From positions 1 to 64,000 of the forward strand of contig JAGWMZ010000014.1 of assembly GCA_028871475.1 (NCBI GenBank): a stretch of DNA of 64,000 nt, in the 5' to 3' direction. The notes beneath the pieces were generated by a model that saw only the letters and a program-made list of their open reading frames with translations, searched no databases and had not been told where the DNA came from. The DNA is from Sphingomonadales bacterium. GTDB taxonomy: Bacteria; Pseudomonadota; Alphaproteobacteria; Sphingomonadales; Sphingomonadaceae. Within the stretch, counting starts at the first letter, position 1. Every line of letters begins with the position of its first letter. Shown one piece after another: positions 34,028 to 43,691 of the stretch. The position numbers and the translations under genes were made by a program.

Positions 34028-35539
34028 ATGCGCAGACCGACTTTTGCGTCCGCAGCGGCAGTCATTGATGAAGGCGCGTCGCAAAACGACCATCGCCCTG
34101 CTAGACATCGCCCTGCCGGACATCGCCCTGCCGAACATTGCTCCTTGCGGAACACCGCGCTGCGCCATGGCAAGCTTCTGTCCTCTCTTATGTTCGCCCT
34201 CGTTCAACCGGCGCTTGCCGCTCCGGGCCCTTCCCCCATTGTCCAGACGCGCTTCACCGCTGACCCGGCGCCCATGGTCCATAACGGGGTGGTCTATCTC
34301 TACACCAGCCACGACGAGGACGATGCCGACGGCTTCAAGATGGTGGACTGGCGGCTTTACACCTCGACCGACATGGTCAACTGGACCGACCGGGGCTCAC
34401 CTGCCTCGCTCAAGACCTTTCCCTGGGCAAACCAGACCAACGACGCCTGGGCCCCCCAGATCGTTGAACGTGACGGCAAGTTTTACCTCTATGCGCCCGT
34501 CACCGTGTCCGGTTCGCCCCGGAATGTGATCGCTGTAGCGGTGGCCGACAAGCCCGAAGGCCCCTTCCACGACGCCTTGGGCAAGCCACTGATCGCGCCT
34601 CACGAAGGGTTCTTCGACCCGACGGTGTGGATCGACAAGGACGGGCAGGCCTATCTCTACTGGGGCAACCCGGAGCTGTGGTATGTGAAGCTCAACCGCG
34701 ACATGGTGTCCTATTCCGGCCCCATCACCAAAGCGGCGCGCATCACAGACTATCAGGAAGGCCCTTGGTTCTATGGTCGCAAGGGCCATTATTACATGGC
34801 CTTTGCCTCCACCTGCTGTTCGGAAGGCATTGGTTATTCCATGGCCGACAAGCCGACCGGGCCCTGGACCTACAAGGGCACGATCATGGAGCATGATCCG
34901 CGCTCGACCGGCAACCATCCCGGCATCATCGACTACAAGGGCAACTCCTATCTCTTTGGCTTCAGCTATGAACTGAACTTTGCCGAAACGCCTATCCACC
35001 ATGAGCGGCGTTCGGTCAGCGTCGCGAAATTTGACTACAACGCCGATGGGACCATCCCCGACCTTGGCTGGTGGGACAAGACAAGCGCGCCGCAGATCGA
35101 GCCGCTTGACCCTTACCGCCGCGTCGAAGCCGAAACCATCGCCTGGACATCGCGCATCGCCCGCAAGATCGACCGGCCCTATGTCTGGGCACCGGGCCTG
35201 ACCACGGCGCAGGACGGGCATGGCGGCGTCTATGTCACCGGCATCCTCGATCGCGCCTATATCAAGGTGGCCGGGGTCGATTTCGGCAAGGAAGGGGCCA
35301 AGAGCTTTACGGCCAGCCTCGCCAGAGGAACGCCTGGCTCCAGCATCGAACTGCGCCTCGACCGTGTTGACGGGCCCGTGATTGGGACGCTGCCGGTGGG
35401 CGATACGGGAGAGCAAGGACAGTGGCACGAAAAGACGACAGATGTTGCCGGCGCGACAGGCGTTCACGACCTCTATCTGCTGTTCAAGGGCGGGAATGGC
35501 TGCCTCTTTGATGTCGATTTCTGGCGCTTTGCCCGCTGA
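34028..35539 (+). CDS. GH43 enzyme with C-terminal CBM6 (arabinofuranosidase/xylosidase)
   Basis: The GH43 five-blade domain has its base Asp79 in FTADPAP, Asp197 in GFFDPTVW and general acid Glu244 in YQEGPWFY. A CBM6-like beta-sandwich follows from about 370 to the end (YRRVEAETIAW ... GVHDLYLLFKGG ... FDVDFWRF). Such enzymes remove arabinose or xylose side groups from hemicellulose. The ATG at 34028 has a good GGGAG-N7 ribosome binding site, but a signal-peptide-like segment (GKLLSSLMFALVQPALAAPG) begins only at residue 48, preceded by three 15-bp tandem repeats. A conventional signal start at 34068 is in another frame. The N-terminus is therefore unusual and may be altered. GH2 follows on the same strand. 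Confidence 0.75.
   Translation: MRRPTFASAAAVIDEGASQNDHRPARHRPAGHRPAEHCSLRNTALRHGKLLSSLMFALVQPALAAPGPSPIVQTRFTADPAPMVHNGVVYLYTSHDEDDADGFKMVDWRLYTSTDMVNWTDRGSPASLKTFPWANQTNDAWAPQIVERDGKFYLYAPVTVSGSPRNVIAVAVADKPEGPFHDALGKPLIAPHEGFFDPTVWIDKDGQAYLYWGNPELWYVKLNRDMVSYSGPITKAARITDYQEGPWFYGRKGHYYMAFASTCCSEGIGYSMADKPTGPWTYKGTIMEHDPRSTGNHPGIIDYKGNSYLFGFSYELNFAETPIHHERRSVSVAKFDYNADGTIPDLGWWDKTSAPQIEPLDPYRRVEAETIAWTSRIARKIDRPYVWAPGLTTAQDGHGGVYVTGILDRAYIKVAGVDFGKEGAKSFTASLARGTPGSSIELRLDRVDGPVIGTLPVGDTGEQGQWHEKTTDVAGATGVHDLYLLFKGGNGCLFDVDFWRFAR
34091..34135. repeat. three tandem 15-bp repeats in the GH43-CBM6 leader
   Basis: CATCGCCCTGCTAGA, CATCGCCCTGCCGGA and CATCGCCCTGCCGAA follow one another without gaps and encode H-R-P-A-x three times in the GH43 frame (x = R, G, E). 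A shorter fourth copy begins CATTG. Such an array can change copy number by slippage, and it sits just where the signal peptide should begin. Confidence 0.8.
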
Positions 35540-35609
35540 GCGATGACGGCGCCACGTCATCCCACCCGCTGTGATGAGCGATACAACAATCCGGAGCCTT
35601 GAAGCAGCC

Positions 35610-38144
35610 ATGTCCCACTTCGATCGTCGCGAACTGCTTGCCTCAGGCGCCGTGCTGACGGCCGCCGCCATCGTGCCCCCGGCCAAGGCCCTTGCGCCTG
35701 CCGATCGTCCCGCCAGCGCCGCAACAACGCTGCCCCCCGCCTCCGCCACTGCGGTGTCCCCACGCGAACAATGGCTGTTCGACACTGGTTGGCGGTTCAA
35801 ACTCGGCCATGGGACTGATCCGGCCAGAGATCTGGGCTTTGGCATGGATCAGGGCGACTTCGCCAAGACCGGTGATTTCAAATTCGCCAAGACGGGCTTT
35901 GACGATTCCTCATGGGCCCCGGTTCGCCTGCCCCATGACTGGGCCGTGGAACTGCCCTTCGTGCGGGACGACGACGCCAAGGGTGAGAGCCATCTGCGCT
36001 CCCATGGCTACAAGCCGCTGGGGCGGGCCTATCCTGAAACCAGCGTCGGCTGGTATCGGCGAGAGTTCGCGGTGCCAGCCAGCGATGCCGGACGCCGCAT
36101 CTGGGTGGAATTCGACGGTGCGTTTCGCGATGTCATCGTCTTCGTCAACGGCTGCTTCATCGGCCGCAACAACAACGGCTATGCTCCCTTCCGCTTCGAT
36201 GTGACCGATTTTCTGAGTTACGGCGCTGCCAACATCATCACGCTGCGCGTCGATGCCAGCTTTGGCGATGGCTGGTTCTATGAAGGCGCGGGCGTCTATC
36301 GCCATGTCTGGCTGCTCAAGACCGATCCGCTGCATCTCACCCGCTGGGACAGTGTGGTGCGCGCGCAGCTCGATGGCCAGAGCGCCATGCTGAACCTGTC
36401 CACCAGCGTCACCAACACAGACACCGCCCCGACGCAGGCCCGTGTGCGCTGGGAAATCCTCGCCCCTGATGGCGCCGTGGTTGCCCGCGCGGCGAGCGGA
36501 AGCGCCACCGTGCCCGCCGATGGCGTGCTGCCCTTCGCGGCCAGCGTGACATTGGAACGGCCGCATCTGTGGTCCGTGGACAATCCTGCCCTTTATACCG
36601 CGATCGCCATTGTGGAGAGCGAAGGCAAGACGCGCGATGGCGAGCGCATTGCCTTCGGCATCCGCAGCGCCGTGTTCACTGCGGGCCAAGGCTTCCTGCT
36701 GAACGGCAAGGTCACCAAGATCCAGGGCGTTTGCAACCATCAGGACCACGCCGGGGTGGGCGCGGCCCTGCCCGACCGGCTGCAGGCCTTTCGCCTTGAA
36801 GTGATGCAGCAGATGGGCTGCAACGCCATCCGCACATCGCACAACATGCCCACGCCCGAGCTCATCGAGGCATGCGACCGCATGGGCATGATGGTGATGT
36901 GTGAAACCCGCCAGATGAGCGCGAATGCCGAAGGGTTGGCCCAACTGGAGGTGATGATCCGGCGCTATCGCAACGCCCCGTCTGTTATCCTGTGGTCGAT
37001 CGGCAACGAGGAATGGCAGTTGCAGGACAAGATGGCCGAGCAGGGTGAACACATTGCCCGCACCATGGTGCGGCGCTGTCATGAACTGGACCCGACCCGG
37101 CAGGTCTCGGCGGCAGTCAATGGCAGCAATGAAAAGGGCGTGTCGCTGCCGCTCGACGTGATCGGCTTCAACTACAATCCCAAATTGCCCGAAGCCTTCC
37201 ATGCCAGGCATCCCGACCGCCCCATGTTCGGCTCGGAAACCTCCAGCGCGATTTCGACGCGCGGCGAATATGTGTCCGACCCCAAGCGCAACACGATCAA
37301 CAGCTATGACGGCGTCGTCGAATGGGGTTCGACGCCCGAGGCGTGGTGGAGCTTCTATGGGTCGCGCGATTGGGAGGCAGGCGGCTTTGCCTGGACCGGC
37401 TTCGATTATCGCGGCGAGCCCACGCCCTATGGCTGGCCCTCGATCAACTCACAATTCGGCATCGTCGACATGTGCGGCTTTCCCAAGGACTATTTCCATT
37501 ATTACAGGGCGTGGTGGGGCAAGGAACCGGCGCTCCATGTCTTTCCTCACTGGAACTGGGCAGGCAAGGAAGGCGCGCAAGTCGACGTCTGGGCCTATTC
37601 CAACCTCGATGAGGTGGAACTGCTGGTCAATGGTCGCAGCCTTGGCCGCAAGCCGGTGCCGCATCTGGGCCATGTGCAATGGAAGGCGACTTATGCTCCG
37701 GGCGCCATCGAGGCCCGCGCCTATCGCGCTGGCCGGCTGATGCTGACCGAGCGGCGCGAAACGACCGGCAGTCCTCGCGCCATCCGCCTCTCCGCCGACC
37801 GTGCGGCCATCAACGCTGATGGTGAGGATGTGGTGATGGTGACGGTCGAGGTCCTCGATGCCAAAACGCGCCATGTGCCCACCGCCCAACATGCCATTGC
37901 CTTTCGCGTGTCCGGCGCGGGCACGCTGATTGGCGTTGGCAATGGCGATCCCAATTGTCTTGAAAGCGACAAGGCGGCCCAGCGCTCGCTGTTCAATGGC
38001 TATGCGCAGGTCATCGTGCAGGCCGGCACCGTGCCTGGCCCGATCACCATCGAAGCGATCGCCAGCGATATGGGGAGCGGGCTGATCGGCGACCGGCTGG
38101 TCGTGCCGGCTCACCCGGCCCGGCCGCGACCGGCAGTGGCATAA
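35610..38144 (+). CDS. GH2 beta-galactosidase-like enzyme (Tat-exported)
   Basis: The enzyme (about 844 residues) has a Tat-type leader (MSHFDRRELLASGAVLTAAAIVPP). A GH2 sugar-binding domain follows (WYRREFAVPASDAGRRIWVEFDGAFRDVIVFVNG), then an immunoglobulin-like domain and the catalytic barrel with acid/base Glu in WSIGNEEW and nucleophile Glu in MFGSETSSA. C-terminal Ig-like domains (DUF4982-type, VDVWAYSNLDEVELLVNG) complete it. In a xyloglucan setting it would remove beta-galactose from the L or F/J side chains. I preferred the ATG at 35610, adjacent to the Tat motif; 35574 is also in frame. It follows GH43-CBM6 in the same direction. Confidence 0.8.
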   Translation: MSHFDRRELLASGAVLTAAAIVPPAKALAPADRPASAATTLPPASATAVSPREQWLFDTGWRFKLGHGTDPARDLGFGMDQGDFAKTGDFKFAKTGFDDSSWAPVRLPHDWAVELPFVRDDDAKGESHLRSHGYKPLGRAYPETSVGWYRREFAVPASDAGRRIWVEFDGAFRDVIVFVNGCFIGRNNNGYAPFRFDVTDFLSYGAANIITLRVDASFGDGWFYEGAGVYRHVWLLKTDPLHLTRWDSVVRAQLDGQSAMLNLSTSVTNTDTAPTQARVRWEILAPDGAVVARAASGSATVPADGVLPFAASVTLERPHLWSVDNPALYTAIAIVESEGKTRDGERIAFGIRSAVFTAGQGFLLNGKVTKIQGVCNHQDHAGVGAALPDRLQAFRLEVMQQMGCNAIRTSHNMPTPELIEACDRMGMMVMCETRQMSANAEGLAQLEVMIRRYRNAPSVILWSIGNEEWQLQDKMAEQGEHIARTMVRRCHELDPTRQVSAAVNGSNEKGVSLPLDVIGFNYNPKLPEAFHARHPDRPMFGSETSSAISTRGEYVSDPKRNTINSYDGVVEWGSTPEAWWSFYGSRDWEAGGFAWTGFDYRGEPTPYGWPSINSQFGIVDMCGFPKDYFHYYRAWWGKEPALHVFPHWNWAGKEGAQVDVWAYSNLDEVELLVNGRSLGRKPVPHLGHVQWKATYAPGAIEARAYRAGRLMLTERRETTGSPRAIRLSADRAAINADGEDVVMVTVEVLDAKTRHVPTAQHAIAFRVSGAGTLIGVGNGDPNCLESDKAAQRSLFNGYAQVIVQAGTVPGPITIEAIASDMGSGLIGDRLVVPAHPARPRPAVA

Positions 38145-38208
38145 GGGCGGGCAAGGCCGCTTCACCTGCGCCCCCCCTGTCCGTCCTTCACTCAGGGCAA
38201 CAGCCCGA

Positions 38209-39003
38209 TTACGGCGCGACGCGTTCCGGCTGATGGCCGAGAGCATCGGAAATCCGCGCGACGGTCTGGCTCAACAGCTCGCGCGCGGCATCGAGATGCA
38301 CCTTCTGCGACCCGTCGATCAATTCGAGGAAAGGGATGGTCAAGGCAGCCACGACCTGACCGTCAAACCCGAAAACGGGGTAGCTAATATCCGTCACGCC
38401 ATGGGTGATCGGGCTCTGGCGGCTGTCATAGCCCCTCTCCCGAATGACGGCGAGGCGCTCCTCCAGCCATGTGCGATCGACGGGAGATGCCCGTTCCTGC
38501 TCGGCATCGGCAATGATCTGATCGGCACGCTGCGGCCCTGAAAATGCCAGCAAAACCTGCCCCGAACAACTGTTGATGATGTCGATCCTGGCGCCGACCC
38601 GCAAGGAGAAGCCGCGAATGCCGGGCTGCTGCTCGCAGGCTATCACCAGGCCGCTGCCCGCATTGACCACCACCAGATGACAGGACTGACCGGCATGTTG
38701 TGCCAGACTTTGCATTTCCGGCATGGCGGCCCGCACGATGTCCTGCGCGGGCGTGGCGCGATAGGCCACCTCCAGAAACTTGTACGTGACCGTATAACGA
38801 TCGGTCACGGCGGATTTGCGGATATAGCCAAGGCGTTCCATCACCACGAAAAAGCGGAACAATTCCCCGACAGTGCGGCCCAGTGACGCGGCAACCTCGC
38901 TGACCAGCGCGCCTTCGGGATAGAGCGTCAACGCCTCGATGATCTCGAAGGCCCGTTCAATGGCGGGCGCTGCATAGGTTGCCTTGGCACCGGGCTGCTT
39001 CAT
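38209..39003 (-). CDS. IclR-family transcriptional regulator
   Basis: The protein (about 264 residues) has the IclR winged helix-turn-helix (APAIERAFEIIEALTLYPEGALVSEVAASLGRTVGELFRFFVVMERLGYIRKS). Its effector domain includes IINSCSGQVLLAF and GVTDISYPVFGFDGQVVAALTIPFLE. The ATG at 39003 follows GGGAGA, and the gene starts 23 bp beyond the GH95 gene on the same strand. It is therefore probably co-transcribed with GH97-GH95 and autoregulated with the L-galactose/L-fucose genes. IclR regulators commonly bind sugar acids or aromatic acids; an aldonate or hexuronate effector would fit here. Confidence 0.85.
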   Translation of the reverse strand: MKQPGAKATYAAPAIERAFEIIEALTLYPEGALVSEVAASLGRTVGELFRFFVVMERLGYIRKSAVTDRYTVTYKFLEVAYRATPAQDIVRAAMPEMQSLAQHAGQSCHLVVVNAGSGLVIACEQQPGIRGFSLRVGARIDIINSCSGQVLLAFSGPQRADQIIADAEQERASPVDRTWLEERLAVIRERGYDSRQSPITHGVTDISYPVFGFDGQVVAALTIPFLELIDGSQKVHLDAARELLSQTVARISDALGHQPERVAP

Positions 39004-39025
39004 GCCATATCTCCCAATCGCAAGA

Positions 39026-41476
39026 CTAACTCCATCGTCGCGTGAACCGGCCCGCCGCGCTGAGAACGGCCTCGAAACGCTCTGTGCCAGCCCGGACCTT
39101 GACTGTCGATCCCGCCGGTCCGCGCAGGGTGAGCTTATGGGGCTTGCCGCCCCGCCATGCCAGATCCACCTTGAGCGCGCCCGGCGCGCGAGCGCCCGTA
39201 ATCGAACCATCTCCCCAGGCCGAAGGCAGGGCGGGCAGGATATGCAGTTCATCCCCCCAGCCCTGCACCAGCATTTCGAGAATGCCCGCCGTGCCACCGA
39301 AATTGCCGTCGATCTGGAACGGGGGATGCGCATCAAACATATTGGGATAGGTGCGGCGCGGGCCAAGCAGGCCTTTGAGCACCGCATGGGCATGATCGCC
39401 CTCGCCCATACGCGCCCACAGGCACACGCGCCAGGCCGTGGCCCAGCCGGTGGACAGGTCGCCCCGCTGGCGCAGGCTCACCTTGGCGGCCTCCAGCAAT
39501 TCGGGCGTGTCGCGCAGGTTGATCTGCCCGCTGGGATAGACAGCATAGAGATGCGAGACATGGCGATGGTGTGGATCAGGCGCAATCGCGTCCCAGTCTT
39601 CGAGCCATTCCTGCAGCTGCCCCTGCGCGCCGATGCGGTCCGGCGCAAGATGGGCGCGGGCCTGCCTGACCTTTTCCAGCCAGTCAGCATCGCGCTTCAG
39701 CCTTTCGCCAGCCAGCAGCGTGTTGGCGAAAAGATCGCGGATGATCTGGCGGTCCATCGCCGGCCCCACGCAAAGCGAAGAGCCGAAGGGATGCTCGTTC
39801 TCGGGCGAGAGTGAAGGCGAGGTCACCAACCCACGCCCCTTGGGGTCCTCGATCAGCGTGTCGAGAAAGAACTGCGAGGCCCCTTTGAGCAGCGGATAAA
39901 GCCGGGCGAGCAGGGCCTCATCGCGCATATAGTCCCAATGGCGCATCAGCGTGTTGCACATCCAAGCCCCGCCGCAGGGCCACAGGCCCCACAGCGGCCC
40001 GTCGACAGGTGCGCTGGCGCGCCACAGGTCGGTGTTGTGATGTGCCACCCATCCGCCCGCACCATACATGACGCGCGCCGTCTTCGCGCCGTTGATGGCC
40101 AGCTCCTCGACCATGCGCACCACAGGCTCAATGCACAGACCAATGCCAGCCGGATCGGCGGGCCAATAGTTCATCTCGGTGTTGATGTTGATCGTATATT
40201 TGCTGTCCCAGGGCGGGCGCGTGCTTTCGTTCCACAGGCCTTGCAAATTGGCCGCCTGTCCGCCCTGCCGCGACGAGCTGATCAACAGATAACGTCCATA
40301 TTGCACATAGAGTGCGGCGAGCGAGGGATCCTCACCGCCCTCGCCCCCGGCGATGCGCTGGTCAGTGGGCAAGGTGGAGGCCGCGCTGGTCCCTAGGTCG
40401 ATCCTCAGCCCGCCGAACAGCGCGCCATGGTCTGCCACATGGGCACGACGCAGCTCGTCCCAGCTCTTGCGCTCGGCGGCCTCACCCAGCTGGCGAACCT
40501 TGGCGACAGGATCGCCGCTGGTGTCGCGAAAGTTTACATAGCTGGTCGCCGCCGTCATCAGCAGGGTCACCGTGCGGGCGCCACGGATGCTCATGCCCGT
40601 GGCGGTATGGGTGATCGTGCCGTCACCCATGGCGCGCAGGCGCAGCGCATAGTGAAGCCCGGCCGGAATGCCCGCCACCGTGTCATTGCGCCCCGTGATC
40701 AGCAGGGCGCCCGCGCCGTCCTTCGCTATCACGACATCGGGGGCGAATGGGCCCGGATCTTCACGCAGCATCCAGTCGGTGGGCTTCACCGATTGGGGGG
40801 CGCCGCCCTCGCCAAACTGTTCGCGCGGGGTGCGCATGGCCCGAGGTCCGCGATAGGCAATATCGAAGTCCAGCGTGCCGCCCTTCGCCTCCAGTCGCAT
40901 CACGATCACCTGATCGGGCGCCGAGGCGAAGACCTCGCGCCGATAGCGCAGCGCGCCTGTGCCATAATCGGTGGTGGCAATCGCGCAGGCCAGATCCAGC
41001 TCGCGTCGGTAATCCTCTGGCTGGGCCGCGTTGGCAAAGGTCAACAGCAGGTCGCCCAGCGTGCCATAAGGCATCTGGGTAATCGGCCTGGCCATCATCC
41101 TGGCCGACGCCAGATCGGTCGCTTCCTTGTATTTCCCTTCGGCCAGCAGGGCGCGCACTTGCGGCAACGCGGCCAGCGCCTCGGGATTGTCGGGATCATA
41201 AGGGGATCCTGCCCAGAGCGTGTCCTCGTTGAGCTGGATGCGCTCCTGCGCCACGCGGCCAAAGACCATCGCGCCAAGCCGCCCATTGCCCACCGGCAGT
41301 GCCTCGGTCCAGACAGCGGCAGGCTGGCGATACCACAAATGCTCCTCATGGCGCGGCGCAGTGGCCTGAGGTCGCAGCACCGGTTTGGCCCCCAGCAGGG
41401 TGGGCGCCGCCCCCGCTGCCAAACCGCCCGCCAGCGTCTGACGCCGGTTGAAGCCCTTGAACGTCTTTTCCGCCAT
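39026..41476 (-). CDS. GH95 alpha-L-fucosidase / alpha-L-galactosidase (Tat-exported)
   Basis: The 816-residue enzyme has a twin-arginine leader (FNRRQTLAGGLAAGAAPTLLG) and the GH95 pattern HLWYRQPAAVWTEALPVGNGRLGAMVFGRVAQERIQLNEDTLW. The catalytic region has INTEMNYWPAD with its Asn residues, WVAHHNTDLW, LSPENEH (candidate acid Glu) and PFQIDGNFGGTAGI (Asp), corresponding to the family's inverting machinery. GH95 enzymes cleave alpha-1,2-L-fucose, and some prefer alpha-L-galactose, from xyloglucan side chains. Neighbouring L-galactose catabolic genes favour the latter, but sequence alone cannot decide. Its start overlaps the GH97 stop by one base. Confidence 0.85.
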   Translation of the reverse strand: MAEKTFKGFNRRQTLAGGLAAGAAPTLLGAKPVLRPQATAPRHEEHLWYRQPAAVWTEALPVGNGRLGAMVFGRVAQERIQLNEDTLWAGSPYDPDNPEALAALPQVRALLAEGKYKEATDLASARMMARPITQMPYGTLGDLLLTFANAAQPEDYRRELDLACAIATTDYGTGALRYRREVFASAPDQVIVMRLEAKGGTLDFDIAYRGPRAMRTPREQFGEGGAPQSVKPTDWMLREDPGPFAPDVVIAKDGAGALLITGRNDTVAGIPAGLHYALRLRAMGDGTITHTATGMSIRGARTVTLLMTAATSYVNFRDTSGDPVAKVRQLGEAAERKSWDELRRAHVADHGALFGGLRIDLGTSAASTLPTDQRIAGGEGGEDPSLAALYVQYGRYLLISSSRQGGQAANLQGLWNESTRPPWDSKYTININTEMNYWPADPAGIGLCIEPVVRMVEELAINGAKTARVMYGAGGWVAHHNTDLWRASAPVDGPLWGLWPCGGAWMCNTLMRHWDYMRDEALLARLYPLLKGASQFFLDTLIEDPKGRGLVTSPSLSPENEHPFGSSLCVGPAMDRQIIRDLFANTLLAGERLKRDADWLEKVRQARAHLAPDRIGAQGQLQEWLEDWDAIAPDPHHRHVSHLYAVYPSGQINLRDTPELLEAAKVSLRQRGDLSTGWATAWRVCLWARMGEGDHAHAVLKGLLGPRRTYPNMFDAHPPFQIDGNFGGTAGILEMLVQGWGDELHILPALPSAWGDGSITGARAPGALKVDLAWRGGKPHKLTLRGPAGSTVKVRAGTERFEAVLSAAGRFTRRWS

Positions 41477-43488
41477 CAGCGTTCTCCCTGCGCAGGCTTG
41501 ATCATCACCGCGGCACCGCCGGATGCGGCCAGATTCAACGTGATGCTTGCGCCGCCCTTCACGCTGGTTGTCGCTATATCGAGATCGTTCATGCCCGCGC
41601 CATCCTGCCAGCTCTTGACCGTCCAGCGGCGGGTCCTGTCCAGCATGTCGAGCGGGACGCGAATGCTGCGCGCCTGCTCATTGGTCATCGCGCCAATGTA
41701 CCAGCTATCGCCCTTGCGCCGCGCCAGAACGACATAGTGGCCGATCTCGCCGGCCAGGAACCGCGTTTCATCCCAGGTCGTGGGCACCTGCTTGAGGAAA
41801 TCAGCACCAGGCGTGAGCTTGCCGCCCGCCTCAATATAGGAATCCGGACTGTCGGAGAGCATGACCAGCGGCGAATCATAGACGACATACATCGCCAGCG
41901 CCTGCCCGCGCGTGGTCTGGACAAAGGGGCGGATCAGCCGATGTTGCCTTGCCATCTCGGCAGGCGGCAGGGCGTGGAAGCCGCCGGGCGTATAGTCCAT
42001 CGGGCCCAGCAGCATGCGGGTAAAGGGCAGCGTCACATTATGCGTCGCGGTAATGCGCGACCCGAACTTGTTGTATTCAGCGCCGAGCACGCCTTCCTGC
42101 GTCACGAAATTGGGCCAGGTACGCGCCAGGCCATCGGGCGGATAGGCGCCATGCAGATCGACCATCAGATGGTGCGCGGCTGCCTTTTGCAGTAACTCGT
42201 GATAGAAGGCGACCATCTGCTGGTCGTTGCGGTCCATGAAGTCGACCTTGATGCCCTTGATGCCCCAGGATTCATAAAGCGCGAGGGCAGAATCCATCTG
42301 CCGCTCAAGCTGCTTCCATTGCAGCCACACCCAGACCCCGACGTGTCGCTCCGCGCCATATTTGACGATACCGGGGATGTCCATCGCGGCAATCGGCATC
42401 GTGACATCGGCTGGGCGCGCGCCTTCCGAACTGCCCTTGTACCAGCCCTCATCGATGAGGATATAGTCAAGGTCCATCGATTTGGCGAAGTCGATATAGG
42501 CCTTGTAGGTCGCCGTGTTGATGCCGGCATGGGGAATGTTGACCGCCCAGCCGTTCCACCAGTCCCACGCCGACTTGCCGGGCTTGATCCAGCTCGTGTC
42601 GGCAATCTGCGAGGGGCTGGCGAGCAGTTGCACCAGATTGGACTCGATCAGCTTGCCCGGCTGGTCGCCGATCATCACCACACGCCAGGGTGTGGTCAGC
42701 GGCGCCTCGACCAGTGATGCGTGAACGGCGACCCCGAATGTGCCGGTATCGCGCGCATTGTCGACCCGGGGCGAAAGGCCGACATTGACGCCCAGCCCAT
42801 AATCACCGCGGCGTGTGTAATAGGCACCGGCATAGTCGCGTTTGTCCGCTTCCAGCAGGGCAAAGGTGGTCTCGCCCTTGCCGGTCTTGCACACCAGCGG
42901 CGCGTCATAGAGATGGTAGCCCCACATCTGCGAGGCCTTGACCGGGCTGAATTCGGTCTCGTGCGAATTCTCGAAACGGCCGGCATTGGCGCCCCAGCAG
43001 CCATAATCAGCAGGAAAATAGAAGCCGGTGGTTTCCCAGAACACATCAAGGCTCTGGAATTTGGGCTGCCCGGGAACGACAAAGCGGAAGGCCACGCCGT
43101 CATCATAGGCGCGCAGCACCAGGTCGAAGGTCACGCCGTCCTTTTGGCGGCGCAGATGCAGCGTCAACTGATTGTAACGATCAGCAACATGGCTCGCCTT
43201 GCCCGCGATCGGCACATAGGTGTCATCGACCGAACGCGCCTCGGAGCCGGCCACGGCCACACCGTCACCCCCGAACGAACCCTGGCTGGTCATGAGCCCC
43301 ATCGGTGAGGGGGCGAGGATCGCGGCGCCATCCCGGTCCAGCGTGTAAAGCAAACCCGCATCGGTCAACACGTTCAAATGGGTCCGATGATCGGGCGAGG
43401 TCACCGCAAGCGAGGTCTGCGCCCAGGCGGACTGCGCGCCCAGCGCCAGCCCGGCAAGCGCCGTGGCGCCAGTCCATAGCGCCTTCAT
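41476..43488 (-). CDS. GH97 family glycosidase, retaining-type
   Basis: The protein (about 670 residues) has a signal peptide (MKALWTGATALAGLALGAQSAWAQ) and the GH97 fold: N-terminal sandwich, (beta/alpha)8 barrel with WDWWNGWAVNIPHAGINTATYKAYIDFAKSMDLDYILIDEGWY, and C-terminal sandwich. The segment GIKVDFMDRND carries an Asp where retaining GH97 enzymes (alpha-galactosidase, beta-L-arabinopyranosidase) have their nucleophile; inverting alpha-glucosidases use Glu residues elsewhere. A start at 43584 would extend the N-terminus but spoil the signal peptide. It overlaps GH95 by one base, so the pair likely trims the same side chain or a related one. Confidence 0.75.
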   Translation of the reverse strand: MKALWTGATALAGLALGAQSAWAQTSLAVTSPDHRTHLNVLTDAGLLYTLDRDGAAILAPSPMGLMTSQGSFGGDGVAVAGSEARSVDDTYVPIAGKASHVADRYNQLTLHLRRQKDGVTFDLVLRAYDDGVAFRFVVPGQPKFQSLDVFWETTGFYFPADYGCWGANAGRFENSHETEFSPVKASQMWGYHLYDAPLVCKTGKGETTFALLEADKRDYAGAYYTRRGDYGLGVNVGLSPRVDNARDTGTFGVAVHASLVEAPLTTPWRVVMIGDQPGKLIESNLVQLLASPSQIADTSWIKPGKSAWDWWNGWAVNIPHAGINTATYKAYIDFAKSMDLDYILIDEGWYKGSSEGARPADVTMPIAAMDIPGIVKYGAERHVGVWVWLQWKQLERQMDSALALYESWGIKGIKVDFMDRNDQQMVAFYHELLQKAAAHHLMVDLHGAYPPDGLARTWPNFVTQEGVLGAEYNKFGSRITATHNVTLPFTRMLLGPMDYTPGGFHALPPAEMARQHRLIRPFVQTTRGQALAMYVVYDSPLVMLSDSPDSYIEAGGKLTPGADFLKQVPTTWDETRFLAGEIGHYVVLARRKGDSWYIGAMTNEQARSIRVPLDMLDRTRRWTVKSWQDGAGMNDLDIATTSVKGGASITLNLAASGGAAVMIKPAQGER

Positions 43489-43691
43489 GAGCGCAACTCG
43501 CTTGTCATGTCTGTCTTTCCTGCCGTTCTGCACCCTGAAACTCCTCCCTTTGGTCGCCGCCATTGCCTGACTGTTGCGTTCCATTCATCGGCCCTATCGC
43601 CAGAAGACGGCTGTGATACCCTTCACGCGATACGCCGCCGTCATGCCATCGCAGCCGACCGAGACGCCACATCGGCGCCAAGCACGACCGA

